Assembly: GCA_016713665.1 (NCBI GenBank)
Contig: JADJOR010000024.1
Coordinates: 248,001 to 312,000, forward strand
Reading direction: 5' to 3'
Length of the DNA stretch: 64,000 nt
Source: Deltaproteobacteria bacterium
Lineage (GTDB): Bacteria > Myxococcota_A > UBA9160 > UBA4427
Shown: positions 47,305 to 58,158 of the stretch, one piece after another
Position numbering within the stretch: position 1 is the first letter of the stretch
How the letters are laid out: every line of letters starts with the position of its first letter
Notes under the pieces: model-generated
The model's input: the letters and a program-made list of their open reading frames with translations, nothing else
What the model was told of the DNA's origin: nothing
Database searches by the model: none
Translations under genes and position numbers: made by a program

Positions 47305-47445
47305 GGACGAGAGATTAACCGCAGAGAGGGCAACGTTCTTCCGACGCGCTCCAACGATTCGCGCGTTCCGGAAATCCGAGTCTCGGCGTCGGCTCGAGCG
47401 CGATCGGGGCCGGCGCCATGATCGCGAGCGCGGTTCCGCGGCGCC

Positions 47446-47892
47446 CTAGCCGACGTAGGAGAGATCCACGGGAAAGGAAGCGTTTCGGGCCTGCCAGGCG
47501 CGGAACGCGTCCTCGTCCGTGTACGTGTCGACCATCTCGACGAGGAGCCCGTCGCGAAATCGAACGAGCGAAGACCCGCAGAGCGTGAGCGCCTCGACGC
47601 CCGGCTTCTGGTAGTGCGCTTTCCAGGCGATCCGGCAGCCATCGTCGAAGATCTCTGGACGCCCGATCGGCTCCAGGCGACGGGCATCGAAACGCCGATC
47701 GAAGCCGTCGAGCGATCGGCGGATGCCCGCGCAGATCGCGTCCGATCCGACCAGCCTCGCGCCGACGAGGCGCGACTCGATCCGGTAGACGGCCATCGGG
47801 TCGAAGAACGGTTTGATTCGCTCCCAGTCGTCGTCGACGACGGCCCGTTCGAAGGCAGCCGCGTACTGTAGGAAGAGTGCGAGGGCGTTCAT
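47446..47892 (-). CDS. SnoaL-like/NTF2-fold protein
   Basis: 148 residues from ATG 47892, with GGAGAG 6 nt upstream. A cone-shaped NTF2 fold is suggested by 'YAAAFERAVVDDDWERIKPF', 'DPMAVYRIESRLVGARLVGS' and 'SLVRFRDGLLVEMVDTYTDE'. Members include polyketide cyclases, steroid isomerases and many ligand-binding proteins. Catalytic residues cannot be assigned from family resemblance alone. Confidence 0.7.
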   Translation of the reverse strand: MNALALFLQYAAAFERAVVDDDWERIKPFFDPMAVYRIESRLVGARLVGSDAICAGIRRSLDGFDRRFDARRLEPIGRPEIFDDGCRIAWKAHYQKPGVEALTLCGSSLVRFRDGLLVEMVDTYTDEDAFRAWQARNASFPVDLSYVG

Positions 47893-48202
47893 GTTCGACT
47901 CTCCGCGGGCGGCGCAGGCGCGAGCATACCGTCCGCGCGGTGTGGACGGACGGGACGCAGGGCCCCAGATCATCTCGCTTCGAGCGACCGACAGGCGGGC
48001 AAAGCCCGAGTGATGAGGGGTCGTCCCGTCGGGGATGCCACTCGGGGGTCGTCCGATGATCACCGAACGGTAAGAATTTTCGACATTCCCCTGGCGTAGT
48101 GTGATCCCGGGAATGGGGATCGCTGCGCTGCAGCGACTCGCGCGACCTTCTCCTCGTTCCCGCAAACGGGCTCCGGTTCGGCCGGGCCCCAGGGGGAAGG
48201 CC
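47893..48202. other. Divergent intergenic region
   Basis: About 310 bp between the NTF2-fold gene and the propeller gene. It contains GGTAAGAA at 48069-48076, followed by TTTTCGACATT. The same octamer occurs at 43862-43869 before the RCC1 gene. No RNA gene is visible. Confidence 0.45.
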
Positions 48203-48261
48203 ATGAGCAGGGGAATCGGGTCGGGCGTCCGCAGGGAGGATCACGCAGCTTCGTCTCGAGG

Positions 48262-49662
48262 GTGGCGTTGCTTCTCGCGTTGATCGCCGGCTCCGATGTG
48301 GCGACCGCGAGCTACCCCGGGCTCGACGGAGAAATTGCCTACTCGGACGTCGTCGATCGGGGCACCGAAACCGAACGCACGGCGATCTTCATCGCGAAAC
48401 AGGGCCAGCTGACCCAGCCCGTCGCCCGCATCGCATTCCAGAGCGACAACGACAGCTCGCCCGCCTGGTCGCCGGACGGCGAGCTCCTCGCCTTCGTTCG
48501 GCGCGCCGCGAACGGACCGAGCGAGATCTACGTCGTCCGGCCCGACGGCACCGACCTGCGTCGCGTCTTTTCGACGAGCCAGTTCCAGGGTTCGAACGCG
48601 AACCTCCGGCTCGTTCCGATGCAGTCCATTCGCTGGCTGGCGAGCGGTGACGCGATCCGCTTCAAGCTCGTCAACGTCGTGCAGTCCTTCGTCGTCGGAG
48701 GCGTGCGGACCGGCACGGATCGACCGGCCGGCGCCAGCCAACAGGTTGCCGAGGGGTTCGACGAGGGTCCCTCCGGCACCGTGACAGGGTGCCCGCTCAA
48801 CGCGAATCAGCTCTGCGAGCTGATCGAAGGCGGCGGGACCCGGTCATGGGATCTTCGATTCGAGGGCCAGCCGCTGATCGTCTCCGGCGGATTCACCTGG
48901 TGGCCCAAGAAGAATCGCAACAAGGTCGCATTCCGCGCTTTCCTGTCGGGTTCGAGCGGCCCCGCGCTCTACTCGGCCACCTGGGATCCGACCGAGCGCT
49001 TCATCGCACCGAAGGTCGAGCGCCTCGATCCGCTGACCCCGGGTACCGTCACCTGCGTCGACCCGCAGACGTTGGCCGTGAGCAATAGCCCGAAATTCAT
49101 CTTCGGCGCGATCGCGCCGTCCCCGAGCGGCCGCTTCCTCACGATCGCCCGAACCGAGCTCACGCCCCAGACCGACGACCAGGACTGCGTCTTCGTCGAA
49201 TCGAGCACCTTGCTGGTCCTGCGCGAGACGGGCTTTAGCCAGGGCGAGATGGCCAGTGGATCGAAGATCGGGGGAATTGCGTGGCAGCCCGATCCCGCGA
49301 ATCTGGAGGTGATCGTCATCCAGAATGCCGAACGTTCCCTCGATGGTCTGAAGGTCGAGCTTCGCGACTTCACGGACCGGGAGTCGATCGTCGCCGGCTC
49401 TCCCCAACGCGGCATCGACGGACGCTATTTCTTCGAAGCGCTCCCGGGCACCTATGTCGTGCGCGCGACCCTCGAAGATGCGGAGGGTGTGGAGCGGGGG
49501 CTCGGCAAGGCGTTCGAGGTCATTCATGGCGGCGCCGGAGAAGAGGCCGCTTGGATCGAGTTCCGGGTCGACGTCGAGGCCGGTGATTTCGGTCAGACGG
49601 AGATCTTCGTGTTCGGCTTCGGGGCGCCGGACTTCGTTCGGTCCAACCTCTCGGGGATCTGA
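48262..49662 (+). CDS. Secreted TolB-like propeller, N-terminal part of a broken larger gene
   Basis: 466 residues from GTG 48262. A better start may be ATG 48203 (AGGGGGAAGG upstream; 'MSRGIGSGVRREDHAASSRG' in the next frame), joined if one G is missing near 48260. The signal peptide 'VALLLALIAGSDVATAS' leads to TolB/WD40-like blades ('QSDNDSSPAWSPDGELLAFV', 'YVVRPDGTDLRRVF', 'APSPSGRFLTIARTEL'). The last part ('RYFFEALPGTYVVRATLEDA') resembles a Cna-B-like or prealbumin fold. The frame closes at TGA 49660-49662 after 'SNLSGI', but adding one G to the GGGG run at 49653-49656 continues it as 'SNLSGDLTAELTLNELALIY', so this is probably the N-terminal half of the protein at 49663-52276. Confidence 0.7.
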   Translation: MALLLALIAGSDVATASYPGLDGEIAYSDVVDRGTETERTAIFIAKQGQLTQPVARIAFQSDNDSSPAWSPDGELLAFVRRAANGPSEIYVVRPDGTDLRRVFSTSQFQGSNANLRLVPMQSIRWLASGDAIRFKLVNVVQSFVVGGVRTGTDRPAGASQQVAEGFDEGPSGTVTGCPLNANQLCELIEGGGTRSWDLRFEGQPLIVSGGFTWWPKKNRNKVAFRAFLSGSSGPALYSATWDPTERFIAPKVERLDPLTPGTVTCVDPQTLAVSNSPKFIFGAIAPSPSGRFLTIARTELTPQTDDQDCVFVESSTLLVLRETGFSQGEMASGSKIGGIAWQPDPANLEVIVIQNAERSLDGLKVELRDFTDRESIVAGSPQRGIDGRYFFEALPGTYVVRATLEDAEGVERGLGKAFEVIHGGAGEEAAWIEFRVDVEAGDFGQTEIFVFGFGAPDFVRSNLSGI

Positions 49663-52276
49663 CGGCGGAGCTGACGCTGAACGAGCTGGCCCTCATCTAC
49701 TTCCACAGCCACCGATTCGTCGACTGGGCGAGGTCGAATCTGGTTTCGACCCGGATCCCCACGGTCCAGATCCGCCCTTTCACGGGGAGTTCCGCGGAGA
49801 ACCCTTCGATGCAGCGAAGTCGTCGTATCGGCGGTTCCCCGTGCCGACGGTGGTCATCGGAACATAGGATGCGCTCGGAATCCTGCGTGACGATGAAGGC
49901 GATTCGTTCCCCGAGAACGGCGAATGGCACGAGCTCAGCCACCATCTCATTGCGGAGTTCGTGAACGAATACGCGTGTCCTCCCGGCGCGAACCATGGCG
50001 GGTTCGCCCGGGAATCCACTTGCGATTCGCTGCAAGAGGGACTCGCCGCGTTCTTCGCGTCCCGAGTTCTAGGAGACGGGAACTATGCCGGAGTGTTCGA
50101 TCTCGAGGAGAACGTGAAATCGTGGGGCATCCGGTTCGTCAACGGTCAATTCGTCAGCACGGAAGATCTCGCAGTCGCTGCGCTGCTCTGGGATCTCGTC
50201 GATGCCGATCAAGACTGGGAGCTAACTCAATCGCTCGACCAAGATGGCGATCGCGTCTTCACGACCTACACCGACCGCGTATCGATGCCGTTGCGGACGC
50301 TGTGGGATTTTCTGGTCGAGGAGAAACCCAGGTACGTACGGCACCTCGTCGTTTCACTGGAAGCGGACCTGGCGAACCGCCAGTCGGGAATCGACATCGA
50401 CGAGGATGGCGATCTCGACGCGTACGACTTCGAAATGCTCTTCCTCATGCACGGGTTCTTTCCCATCATTGCGAGCCAGACGGTGGACGGGAATCGGCCG
50501 CCCTTCTCCTTCTCGCTCCTCGACGGGCGTGCGCCATTTGGCGGGATCACCTCGAGAATCGGCCGTTCGGATCGACTCGAATTCGACTTCCATGGCGTGC
50601 GAGGGGAGTTCGTTGACGTCCGTTTCGGGGCTCCCTCGAGCCAAAACTCGCAGATCGACGTCCGCGTAGTCGACGCCTCGGGGACGCCGCTCGACCGCGC
50701 AGAGATCGAATGGACGCTCGAACATCCCGATGCGACCCGCACGCGCAGACAATCTCTCGTCGGCGCCGCTCGCGATCCGATCCCGTTCGAGCTCCCGATC
50801 CATTTCCAGGGCGCGGGATATACCGCCAGCGAGATCCCCCCCTGCGATCCTGCCAACGACTACGTCGTCGACGTCACGCTGCGTGGATCCGTCAACGGAT
50901 TTCCGTCCGCCGACGCGCCGACGTTCGACAACTGCACCTATCTCCATGCCGTCGTGAACGCGACGGCCCCGCCTGCGCTGACGCTGACGTTGCAGTTCCC
51001 CGAAGACTCGGCGCCTCCCGTCACGACGCCGATCGCGCATTCCCTGGCCCCGAAGCGCCTCTACGGCCCGATTCTCGGCGATTGGGCGCTCGGAACCCAG
51101 TCGCTCGGCGTCGGATTCATCCCCGCGAGCTGGACCCTCGAGCTCGCGTGCACGGACCCCGTCGTCGGCGGATTCGCGGCGGGCTGCTCGCGCATCGAAT
51201 ACAGCCTCGATGGCGCACCCTTCGTGACCTATGACGAGGAGCTCGACATCACGACGACAGGGCTCCATTCACTCGCGGTCCGCTCGGTCGACGGCGCTGG
51301 AAACGTGGAGTCTCCGCAGACCTTCCGGTACGGAATTTCACCGGGGCTCGAGTCCAACCCGCCCGTCACGACCGCGACGCCGACCGCTTCGGTCCCGCCG
51401 GTCGGCAACGTCACGGTCGGTCGATGGAACGTGACCCTCACGTGCGCGGACGCCTTCCAGGGCACGCCCGGCTCGGGCTGCCTGCGGACGGAGTTCAGCG
51501 TCGATGGAGCGGCGTTCAGCGATTATGCCGCGCCGGTCGTGATCGCGAGCGTCGGGACGCACGTCCTGCGATACCGATCCTACGACGTGGCGGGCAACGT
51601 CGAGTCGATTCGCCAGCAGACCCTCGTCGTGGCGATCGGAGAGGCGGATACGACACCCCCTCGGACCAGCATCGGTTGGCGGGAGCTCGGCCCGGTGTCG
51701 ATCGCCGATTCGAACACGGCCATGGGAGGTTTCACGATCCATCAAGTCGCGTGCGTCGATCCCGGTGTCGCTGGACAGATCGTGTCGGGCTGTGCCCGGA
51801 CCGAATATCGGCTCGACGACGGCCCGCTCCAGCCTTTCGTGCCCCCGATCTCGATCACGACGCCTGGGATCCACACCCTGGACTTTGGCTCCGTCGACGT
51901 CGCGGGGAACGATGAGGTGGTCAAAACTGAAATCCTGACGGTCGTGGCGCCCTCGGATCTCGACGGAGACGGGCTCCTCGGCTTCGGCGACAACTGTGAT
52001 CGCGCGGCGAATCCCGACCAGCGCGATACCGATCGCGATTGCATCGGGAATCGCTGCGACGCCGACTTCAACCAGAACGGCATCGTCGATTCGAGCGATG
52101 CATCGCTGCTCAAGGCACGCCTCGGTCAGTCCGCCGCCTCGTTCCCCGACCAGGATCTCGACGGGGACGGTACGGTCGGCGTCGGCGATACGACCATCTT
52201 GCGCGCGTTGTTCCGCCAGCCCCCCGGTCCCAGCTGGGGTCTCCCCTACGACGTCGTCATCCAATGGTGCGAATAG
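49663..52276 (+). pseudogene. Metalloprotease-like protein with Ig-like repeats and dockerin, continuation of the propeller gene
   Basis: Continues the previous entry. Frame 0 gives 'LTLNELALIYFHSHRFVDWA'. At about 49735 (TTT run) the frame moves on to 'DPDPHGPDPPFHGEFRGEPF', then meets TAG at 49865-49867. The open frame after it (to TAG 52274-52276) holds 'GEWHELSHHLIAEF', a HExxH zinc site, then 'ACPPGANHGGFARESTC'. It continues with EF-hand-like 'DIDEDGDLDAYDFEM', three Ig-like repeats ('ECxDPVxxxxAxGCSRIEYS' style, each with 'RSxDxAGNVES'), a thrombospondin 3-like stretch and a classical dockerin pair ('DFNQNGIVDSSDASLLKARL' and 'DLDGDGTVGVGDTTILRALF'). No PEP-CTERM. An ATG at 49961 gives 771 residues but lies after the HExxH. 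Confidence 0.65.
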
Positions 52277-52285
52277 AGAATCGCA

Positions 52286-52882
52286 ATGAAAACGAGGAAG
52301 CCCCCGATGCACCGACTCGAGTTGAAATGGCTCACGCTCCTTCCGATCCTGATCGCATCTCCCCTGATCCTGGAGCATGACGTTCGCGCCGCGACGATTG
52401 CGCTCGAGTCGAGCACGCCGTCCGTCGGGAGCGGCGAGCTCGTCGAGATCCGGATCTACGGCAGCGGCTTCGACGAAGGCACCGATGGCGGCGATTTCGC
52501 TCTGTCGTGGCCATCGAGCTTGTCCTTCGTCGCGCTCTCGATCGAAGATCCGCCCTGGGATCTCTCGGCCTACGACGCGGCGGGCGCGGTGACGGGATCC
52601 ATCTCTTTCGTCGATGTCTTCTCGTTCATCGACACCCCCGGAACGGCAGGCGTCCGCTTCGAGATCGCGACGTTGACGTTGCTTGCCGGCGCTGTCGGCA
52701 ATTCCCAGATCGCGATCGGCCCGGCGGCGGTCGGCTGGAGCCTCGCCGGTAGCGACCTCGACACCGGATACGGACCGCCGGTCTCGATCGAGATCCTCGC
52801 CGTGCCCGAACCGACGACGGGGTGCCTCTTCGGGCTCGGACTCGCTCTGCTCTGCGGCCGCGGGCAGCGACGGCCGATCTAG
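52286..52882 (+). CDS. PEP-CTERM protein with a cohesin-like domain
   Basis: 198 residues, 9 bp after the dockerin protein stop, so one operon. The signal peptide 'LTLLPILIASPLILEHDVRA' is followed by a cohesin-like beta sandwich: 'LESSTPSVGSGELVEIRIYG', 'DFALSWPSSLSFVALSIEDP', 'GSISFVDVFSFIDTPGTAGV' and 'RFEIATLTLLAGAVGNSQIA', matching the order of cohesin strands. The C-terminus is PEP-CTERM ('VPEPTTGCLFGLGLALLCGR') with a basic end. Dockerin plus anchored cohesin side by side suggests that this protein holds the protease at the cell surface. The cohesin assignment is by pattern, not search. Confidence 0.7.
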   Translation: MKTRKPPMHRLELKWLTLLPILIASPLILEHDVRAATIALESSTPSVGSGELVEIRIYGSGFDEGTDGGDFALSWPSSLSFVALSIEDPPWDLSAYDAAGAVTGSISFVDVFSFIDTPGTAGVRFEIATLTLLAGAVGNSQIAIGPAAVGWSLAGSDLDTGYGPPVSIEILAVPEPTTGCLFGLGLALLCGRGQRRPI

Positions 52883-54261
52883 CCCGTTCGTTCCTCGTGC
52901 CTTTGCCGTACGTCGATCGCGTAGGCACAGCTCGGGATCGCCCCGGCGCGCAGCACGAGCAGCATGGAGTCGATCGAGAGCGCCCCTGGACGGGCGCCGG
53001 ATCGGGCGATGTGGACCCGAATGAACTCAGCGGTGGAGTAGAAGACGCTTCTCGTTCTTCCTGTCCGCGACGACGGCGAGTCATTCGCTGGTCCTGTGAC
53101 TCTCGGGAGAACGAGCATGCGCTCCGACCCAGAAAGCGGAGCGACCCGGTTCTGCCGGCGGGCGCGGTCGCCGACCCGCGAGTGGCACGCTCGAGCCGCA
53201 CGCGGGGTCGGGAGTCGTCCCAATCCCTTCGATGACCCGGAACGGGGGAGGGATCGATTGGGTCGAAGCCCTGGAGACGGGTCAGTCGATCACGAACTGG
53301 ACGATCGGGTCCGAGTCGGGGAGCGATGATTCCCGACCGGTCGGCCTCGCTCGAGCGCCCTGGTCTTGCGGATCGCTGTGGTGTCCTTCGCTCGACGATT
53401 CCGAAGCCCTCGCCGCCGAGGTGGAAGACTCAGGGCAGATCCAACCCGCTCGCGAACACGCTCTTCGAGGTTGCGCTGGTACTCGGGCAGCTCCTGTGCG
53501 AGCAGCCTCCCCTGACTGACGACGGTCCAGCCGGCCGCCACGAAGGTCGCGCTGATCGCGAGCGAGATCAGCAGAACGGCAGCGACGCGGCCGATCCGCC
53601 AGCTTCGAAAGCCGAGGCGCTCGACGCGCGTGACGACCCCGGCGAGGACGACCGACAAGAGCAGGGCGAAAGCGAGCGGCGCGAGTACGCTGCGCGCGAA
53701 GTCGATGGCGGCGATGACCAGGATGGCCGTGGCCACGGGAGGGAGCTGGGAGCGACGAAGCCAGCGTTCCAAGGGTCCTCGCGCGGCCAATCGAAGGGAA
53801 TCGATGGAGTGTCGTCCGATCGCATCGCAAGTCGCGTGCCCAGGCTTCGCGCGGGGCGTCGACCGGGCTTCGGTGATGGGAGGCCGTGTCGCGAGCCCTG
53901 GACGGCCCCGGTTTCGCCGGAATGCGAGTCTGTTTGTACAAACGGCTCGCGACGGGAGATCGAGCCCGGCGGTGATGCAGATGAGGCTGGACTCCTGTTC
54001 CTTGCATCCGCCCCGCCGAGTGGCTCGGATCCTTCGCCGCCCGATTCGGGGAGCGATCGCCGCTCCGCGATCGCAGGCCGAATATCGCTGCGACGACGTC
54101 GTCGCGATGGATCTCCGATCGTCGAGTCCGACTAGCGTGTTCCCGGGTTTTCGGCCCAGACGCACGGGCCCCGGAGGGGCGCGATCGAACGAGCCGCACC
54201 TCGTCGGCAACAGCCGAGCTCGAGGGTTGTCGAGCCCAGTCGTATCGTCCATGCTGGCCGG
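52883..54261. other. Mostly non-coding region with one transporter fragment
   Basis: Apart from the AI-2E-like fragment at 53427-53814 I find no supported gene here; other frames are arginine/serine-rich shadows without ribosome sites. Confidence 0.5.
53427..53814 (-). pseudogene. AI-2E family transporter fragment
   Basis: The minus-strand sequence reads 'PPVATAILVIAAIDFARSVL', 'APLAFALLLSVVLAGVVTRV', 'ERLGFRSWRIGRVAAVLLIS' and 'GWTVVSQGRLLAQELPEYQR', the N-terminal about 130 residues of an AI-2E (PF01594) permease, normally about 350 residues. No start codon in frame is convincing and the rest is missing, so it looks like a decayed remnant. Confidence 0.6.
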
Positions 54262-55704
54262 ATGCAGAATTGTCGCGCCTCGACGCTCCCCCGCTGCCGC
54301 TCCTTCACCTCCTGCTCATCGCTCGTCGCCACGGCCTTCGCGCTGCTCGTCGCGACGTCATTTTCCGCGAACGCCCAGCCGCTGCTCGACCAGGAGGCGG
54401 TCGCCGCCAGCGACAACGGCCAGCTCGTGATCAACTCGTCGAACTTGTTCGCCCAGACCTTCACGGTCGGGATCGGCGGCATCCTGACCGGCATCGAGGC
54501 GAAGGTCAGCGGCGGCGCGAGCGCCTCGACGTGGGAGATCCATCCGACGCTCGCCGGCGTTCCCGTGCTCGGCGGTCCGCCGCTCGCGAGCGGCACCACG
54601 AGCTTCGACTCGCCCGAGTTCACGCCGATCTACGTCCCGATCGATCTGACCGCCGACGCGCTCGAGGTCCATGTCGGGGACGTCCTCGCGATCGTGAGCG
54701 GCCGGTTCAAGACGACCGCCCTGCCCGGACGGAACACGTTCTGGCATCGACTCGCGGGCTACCACAACAATTTCGGCGGCCGCTATTTCCAGGCCGTCTC
54801 GCCCTACAGCGATTGGATCGCGTTCGAGACCGCGCAGGACATGGGCTTCCGGACCTATGTCGAGCCGCTGCCGCCGACGGATGGCGTCTTCAATTTCGAC
54901 GTGACCGATCGCAGCGATCGGGACATCCTGCTCTACGCCGAGACTTCGGGCTGCGCGACGACCGGCGTCTCGGGCTTCGCGGATCCGGACTGCACGATCT
55001 ACGCCCGCGATCCGAACGCGAGCTTCGCGAGTCCCCCGATCACGGCAGCCCTGACCTGGAGCGGCGACGTCGCGACGATCACGGTGGATCCCGCCGACGT
55101 CGAGGCCGAGCGATCGACGCGGCTCGGGGTCGCCGTCGTCGGCGCGACGGCGATGGTCTTCCGATTCGACGTCGTGACCGGCGAGCTCGTCGGCGGCCAC
55201 CTCGGCGGCTCGCCCGGCGACTATTTCTTCCAGGCCGACGTCCCGACGCCTCAGGGTACGCTGACCTTCGATTGGCAGAATCGCAGCCAACGGGATCGGC
55301 CCTTCGAAGGGACGGTGCTCGTCGGAACCGCCTTCGAGCGGAACGTGGTCGCGAGCTGCGCGACGCAGAGCGACGCCGCGGCCCCGGTCGACACCAACGG
55401 CATGTGCTTCCTCCAGCAATATCCCGCCTCGGCCTACGATCCCACCCTCAATACCTTCTCGGTCTACGCCCCCCGCGACGCCGTCTTCCCGATCGAGGAC
55501 TACTCCCCCGAGTTCGACACCCTCGACTACGCGCTCGCCGAGGTCGGGACGGCCGAAGCCGTGCCGAGCTTCGAGCCGACCTCGATCGGCGTGCTGATGA
55601 CCGCGCTGCTCGCCACCGCCCGGCGGCGCCGCCGGCGGTACGCGCCCGGCAATCCGCTCCTTGCGCATCGCCAGGACGAGGGCGGGCGCGGCGTTCGCGA
55701 TGCT
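54262..55704 (+). CDS. PEP-CTERM-like surface protein, running into the next gene
   Basis: Starts at ATG 54262. Signal peptide 'SSLVATAFALLVATSFSANA'. The body has a choice-of-anchor-like lectin segment ('LFAQTFTVGIGGILTGIEAK', 'YVPIDLTADALEVHVGDVLA') and two repeats ('FNFDVTDRSDRDILLYAETS', 'LTFDWQNRSQRDRPFEGTVL'). The tail 'VPSFEPTSIGVLMTALLATA' followed by RRRRRR is a PEP-CTERM variant with FEP in place of PEP. There is no stop after the arginines. The frame continues into the signal peptide of the protease (open to 56115), so I end this entry at the likely protease start. Same arrangement as at 41751-43754. Confidence 0.65.
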
Positions 55705-58103
55705 TTGCCGTCCGCGCGCCGGGCAGTCGCCGGGCTGCCGATCGCGGTGCTTGCCGGCCTGCTCGCATTCGGGGTGGCTGCGTCACGCGCGAGTGCCGAG
55801 ACGTTCGAAGGGGTCTACGAGCTCGGGATCTCGGAGACCTTCGCGGACGAAGACGGCCCGGGTACGCTGACCTGGCATCGCACGCTCCGGACGAGCGCGA
55901 GCCGGATCGGGCTCCCGCCGACGACGGAGCAGCCGGGCTTCGCGCACGGCGCATCGGTTCGCATCGAAGGCGAGATCGTGGACGGCGTGCTCGTCCCCGA
56001 GTCGATCGAGGCCGACGCGGCGCTCGGCGGCGGCCCCTGCTCTCGGCCATGCGATCGCCCTCCGTACCGCCCTCCGACACGCTCGGCGCCCAGCGAACAC
56101 TCGTCACCCTGCTGAATTTCACGAACGATCTCTCCCAGCCCCATACACCCGCGGAGGTCACGAGCGTCCTGCTCGACGAGGCGAACCCGGCATCGGTCGC
56201 CGCCTACGTGCGGGAAGCCTCGTATGGCCGCGCCTGGCTCACGGGCGGCGTCGCCGGCTGGCTCCCGGTCGGTTACGACGACTCCCTCTGCCAGCTCTGG
56301 ACGACGAACGAGCAGCCGCCGCCGCCCGTCATGGCGGATCTCGTCCATGCCCTCGACCCGCTCATCGACTACGCGCTCCTCGATCGCTGGATCATCATCA
56401 TCCCCCAGAACCCGAGCTGCGGATTTGCCGGCTACAGCTCGCTCGGCAAGGAAACCTGGAACACCGACGACGGCGTCGTCCGCTTCTCCCGCTTCATCCT
56501 GAACGGCTTCGATCCCGCCACCGCCGCGCGCGTCTCCGCCCACGAATTCGGCCATAGCGCGGGCACGCTCCAACACTCCCTCGACCACGAGTGCGGAGCC
56601 GCCATCGTGGGCGACTTCTGCTCGGACGGCTCGACGGCGACGGATGCCTACGACGTGATCTCGCAGTCCGTCCCCTACGGCCATTACAGCGCGCCCAACA
56701 AGGAAGCGCTCCACTGGCTCGACACGAACCTCGTCGAAGTCACGCCGCCCGGCGGCACCTACTTCCTCGAGTCCTATTCGCTCCCGGCCTCGGGCTCGCC
56801 GCCGACGGGCACGCTGGCGCTGCGGATCCCGGTCGAGTGGCTCATCGACGATCTGCGCGGCGCGAGCGGCTACTACGTCAGCTACCGCACGCAAACGGGC
56901 TTCGACGCGATCTTCCCCGAGCTCGGGACCGATGGCGCGATGATCCATCTGGACGGCGATTTCTACATCCCGCTCGACCCGCCCGTGACCGGCGCGAGCC
57001 AGCTCCTCGACATGTCCCCGAACGCCGATTTCTCCCAGCTCCTCGACTCCGAGGACGTCCTGCTCGGCGTCGGGCAGACCTTCGACGACAGCGAGAACGG
57101 CATCCAGATCGAGGTCCTGGGCCGCGTCGGGAACGAGCTCGAGGTCGCAGTCACGATCTCGAAATACTGCGGCAACGGCACGATCGAGCCCGAGATCGGC
57201 GAGACCTGCGACGGCTCGGACCTGGGCCTCGAAACCTGTTCGTCCGTCGGATGGTCGAGCGGCACGCTCGCCTGCTCCGCGACCTGCCAGTTCGAGACGT
57301 CGACCTGCAGCGGCGGCTTTCGCTGCGGTCCGGGCCACGCCTACGACCCGGCGACCGAAACCTGCACGGCGGAAGTCCTGCTCGACGCCTCGCGCCGCGA
57401 CATCTGGCGCAGCACGAGCCTCTGGACGGACGTCCGGAACTTCTCGTCGGGCAATCCGACGACCAACGTCGGCTACATCTTCCTCTCGAACGTGGAGCGA
57501 CCCGGATTCGCGAACATCTATCGCAACTCGATGCCCTTCGATACGTCGAGCATTCCGGACGGCGCGAATCTCGTCTCGGCGACGCTGGACATGAAGATCC
57601 TCGCCGGCTTTCCCAGCAGGAACACGCATCCGGGCTCGGCGGACCAGCTCGTGCTCGTCGAAGCGACGCTCTCGAATCCGCCGGTCGCGAGCGCCGTCGA
57701 CTACCGGACGATCGGAACGGTCGATTCCCCGATCGAGCTCGCCCCGCGCGTCGACGTCGGGGACGTCTTCACCGGCGCCGCCGCGCCGATCCAGTTCGTG
57801 TTGAGCAGTGCTGGCCTCGACGCGCTCGACCCGACGGGCTTCAGCCATCTCGGGCTGCGCGGCGCCTACGACGTCGACGACGTCGTGGTGCCCGGCGTGG
57901 AGAACGCGCTGCAGGTCTACTTCCGGAGCGAGATCTCCCCGATCGCCGGTCCGCGCCTCACGGTGGTGTACGACGCCGTGCCCGAGCCGGGCTTCGCGGC
58001 CGGGCTCTTCGCGGGCGGGCTGGCGGCGCTCGGGCTGGCGCGGCGGAGGGCGGGCGACAAGGGTCGGTTTGAAATCGGACGGGTCGATCCGCAAGCCGCA
58101 TGA
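55705..58103 (+). CDS. M11 (gametolysin)-like metalloprotease with PEP-CTERM (one frameshift)
   Basis: Candidate start TTG 55705, with signal peptide 'VAGLPIAVLAGLLAFGVAAS'. The first frame ends in nonsense after 'DAALGGGP' at about 56036; adding one C to the CCCC run continues 'LLSAMRSPSVPPSDTLGAQR' then 'TLVTLLNFTNDL'. The zinc site is 'SAHEFGHSAGTLQHSLDHEC' (HExxH at 56541-56555) with 'DAYDVISQSVPYGHYSAPNK' behind it, the M11/gametolysin style. A Cys-rich DUF4215-like module follows ('CGNGTIEPEIGETCDG'), then a DNRLRE-like sandwich ('NVGYIFLSNVERPGF') and PEP-CTERM ('VPEPGFAAGLFAGGLAALGL' and ARRR). Probable surface-anchored protease of extracellular matrix proteins. Confidence 0.75.
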
Positions 58104-58158
58104 CGAGAAGACGTCACATCGAGCGACTCCCCGTCGTCTCGTCGAGCTGCGCGACGCA

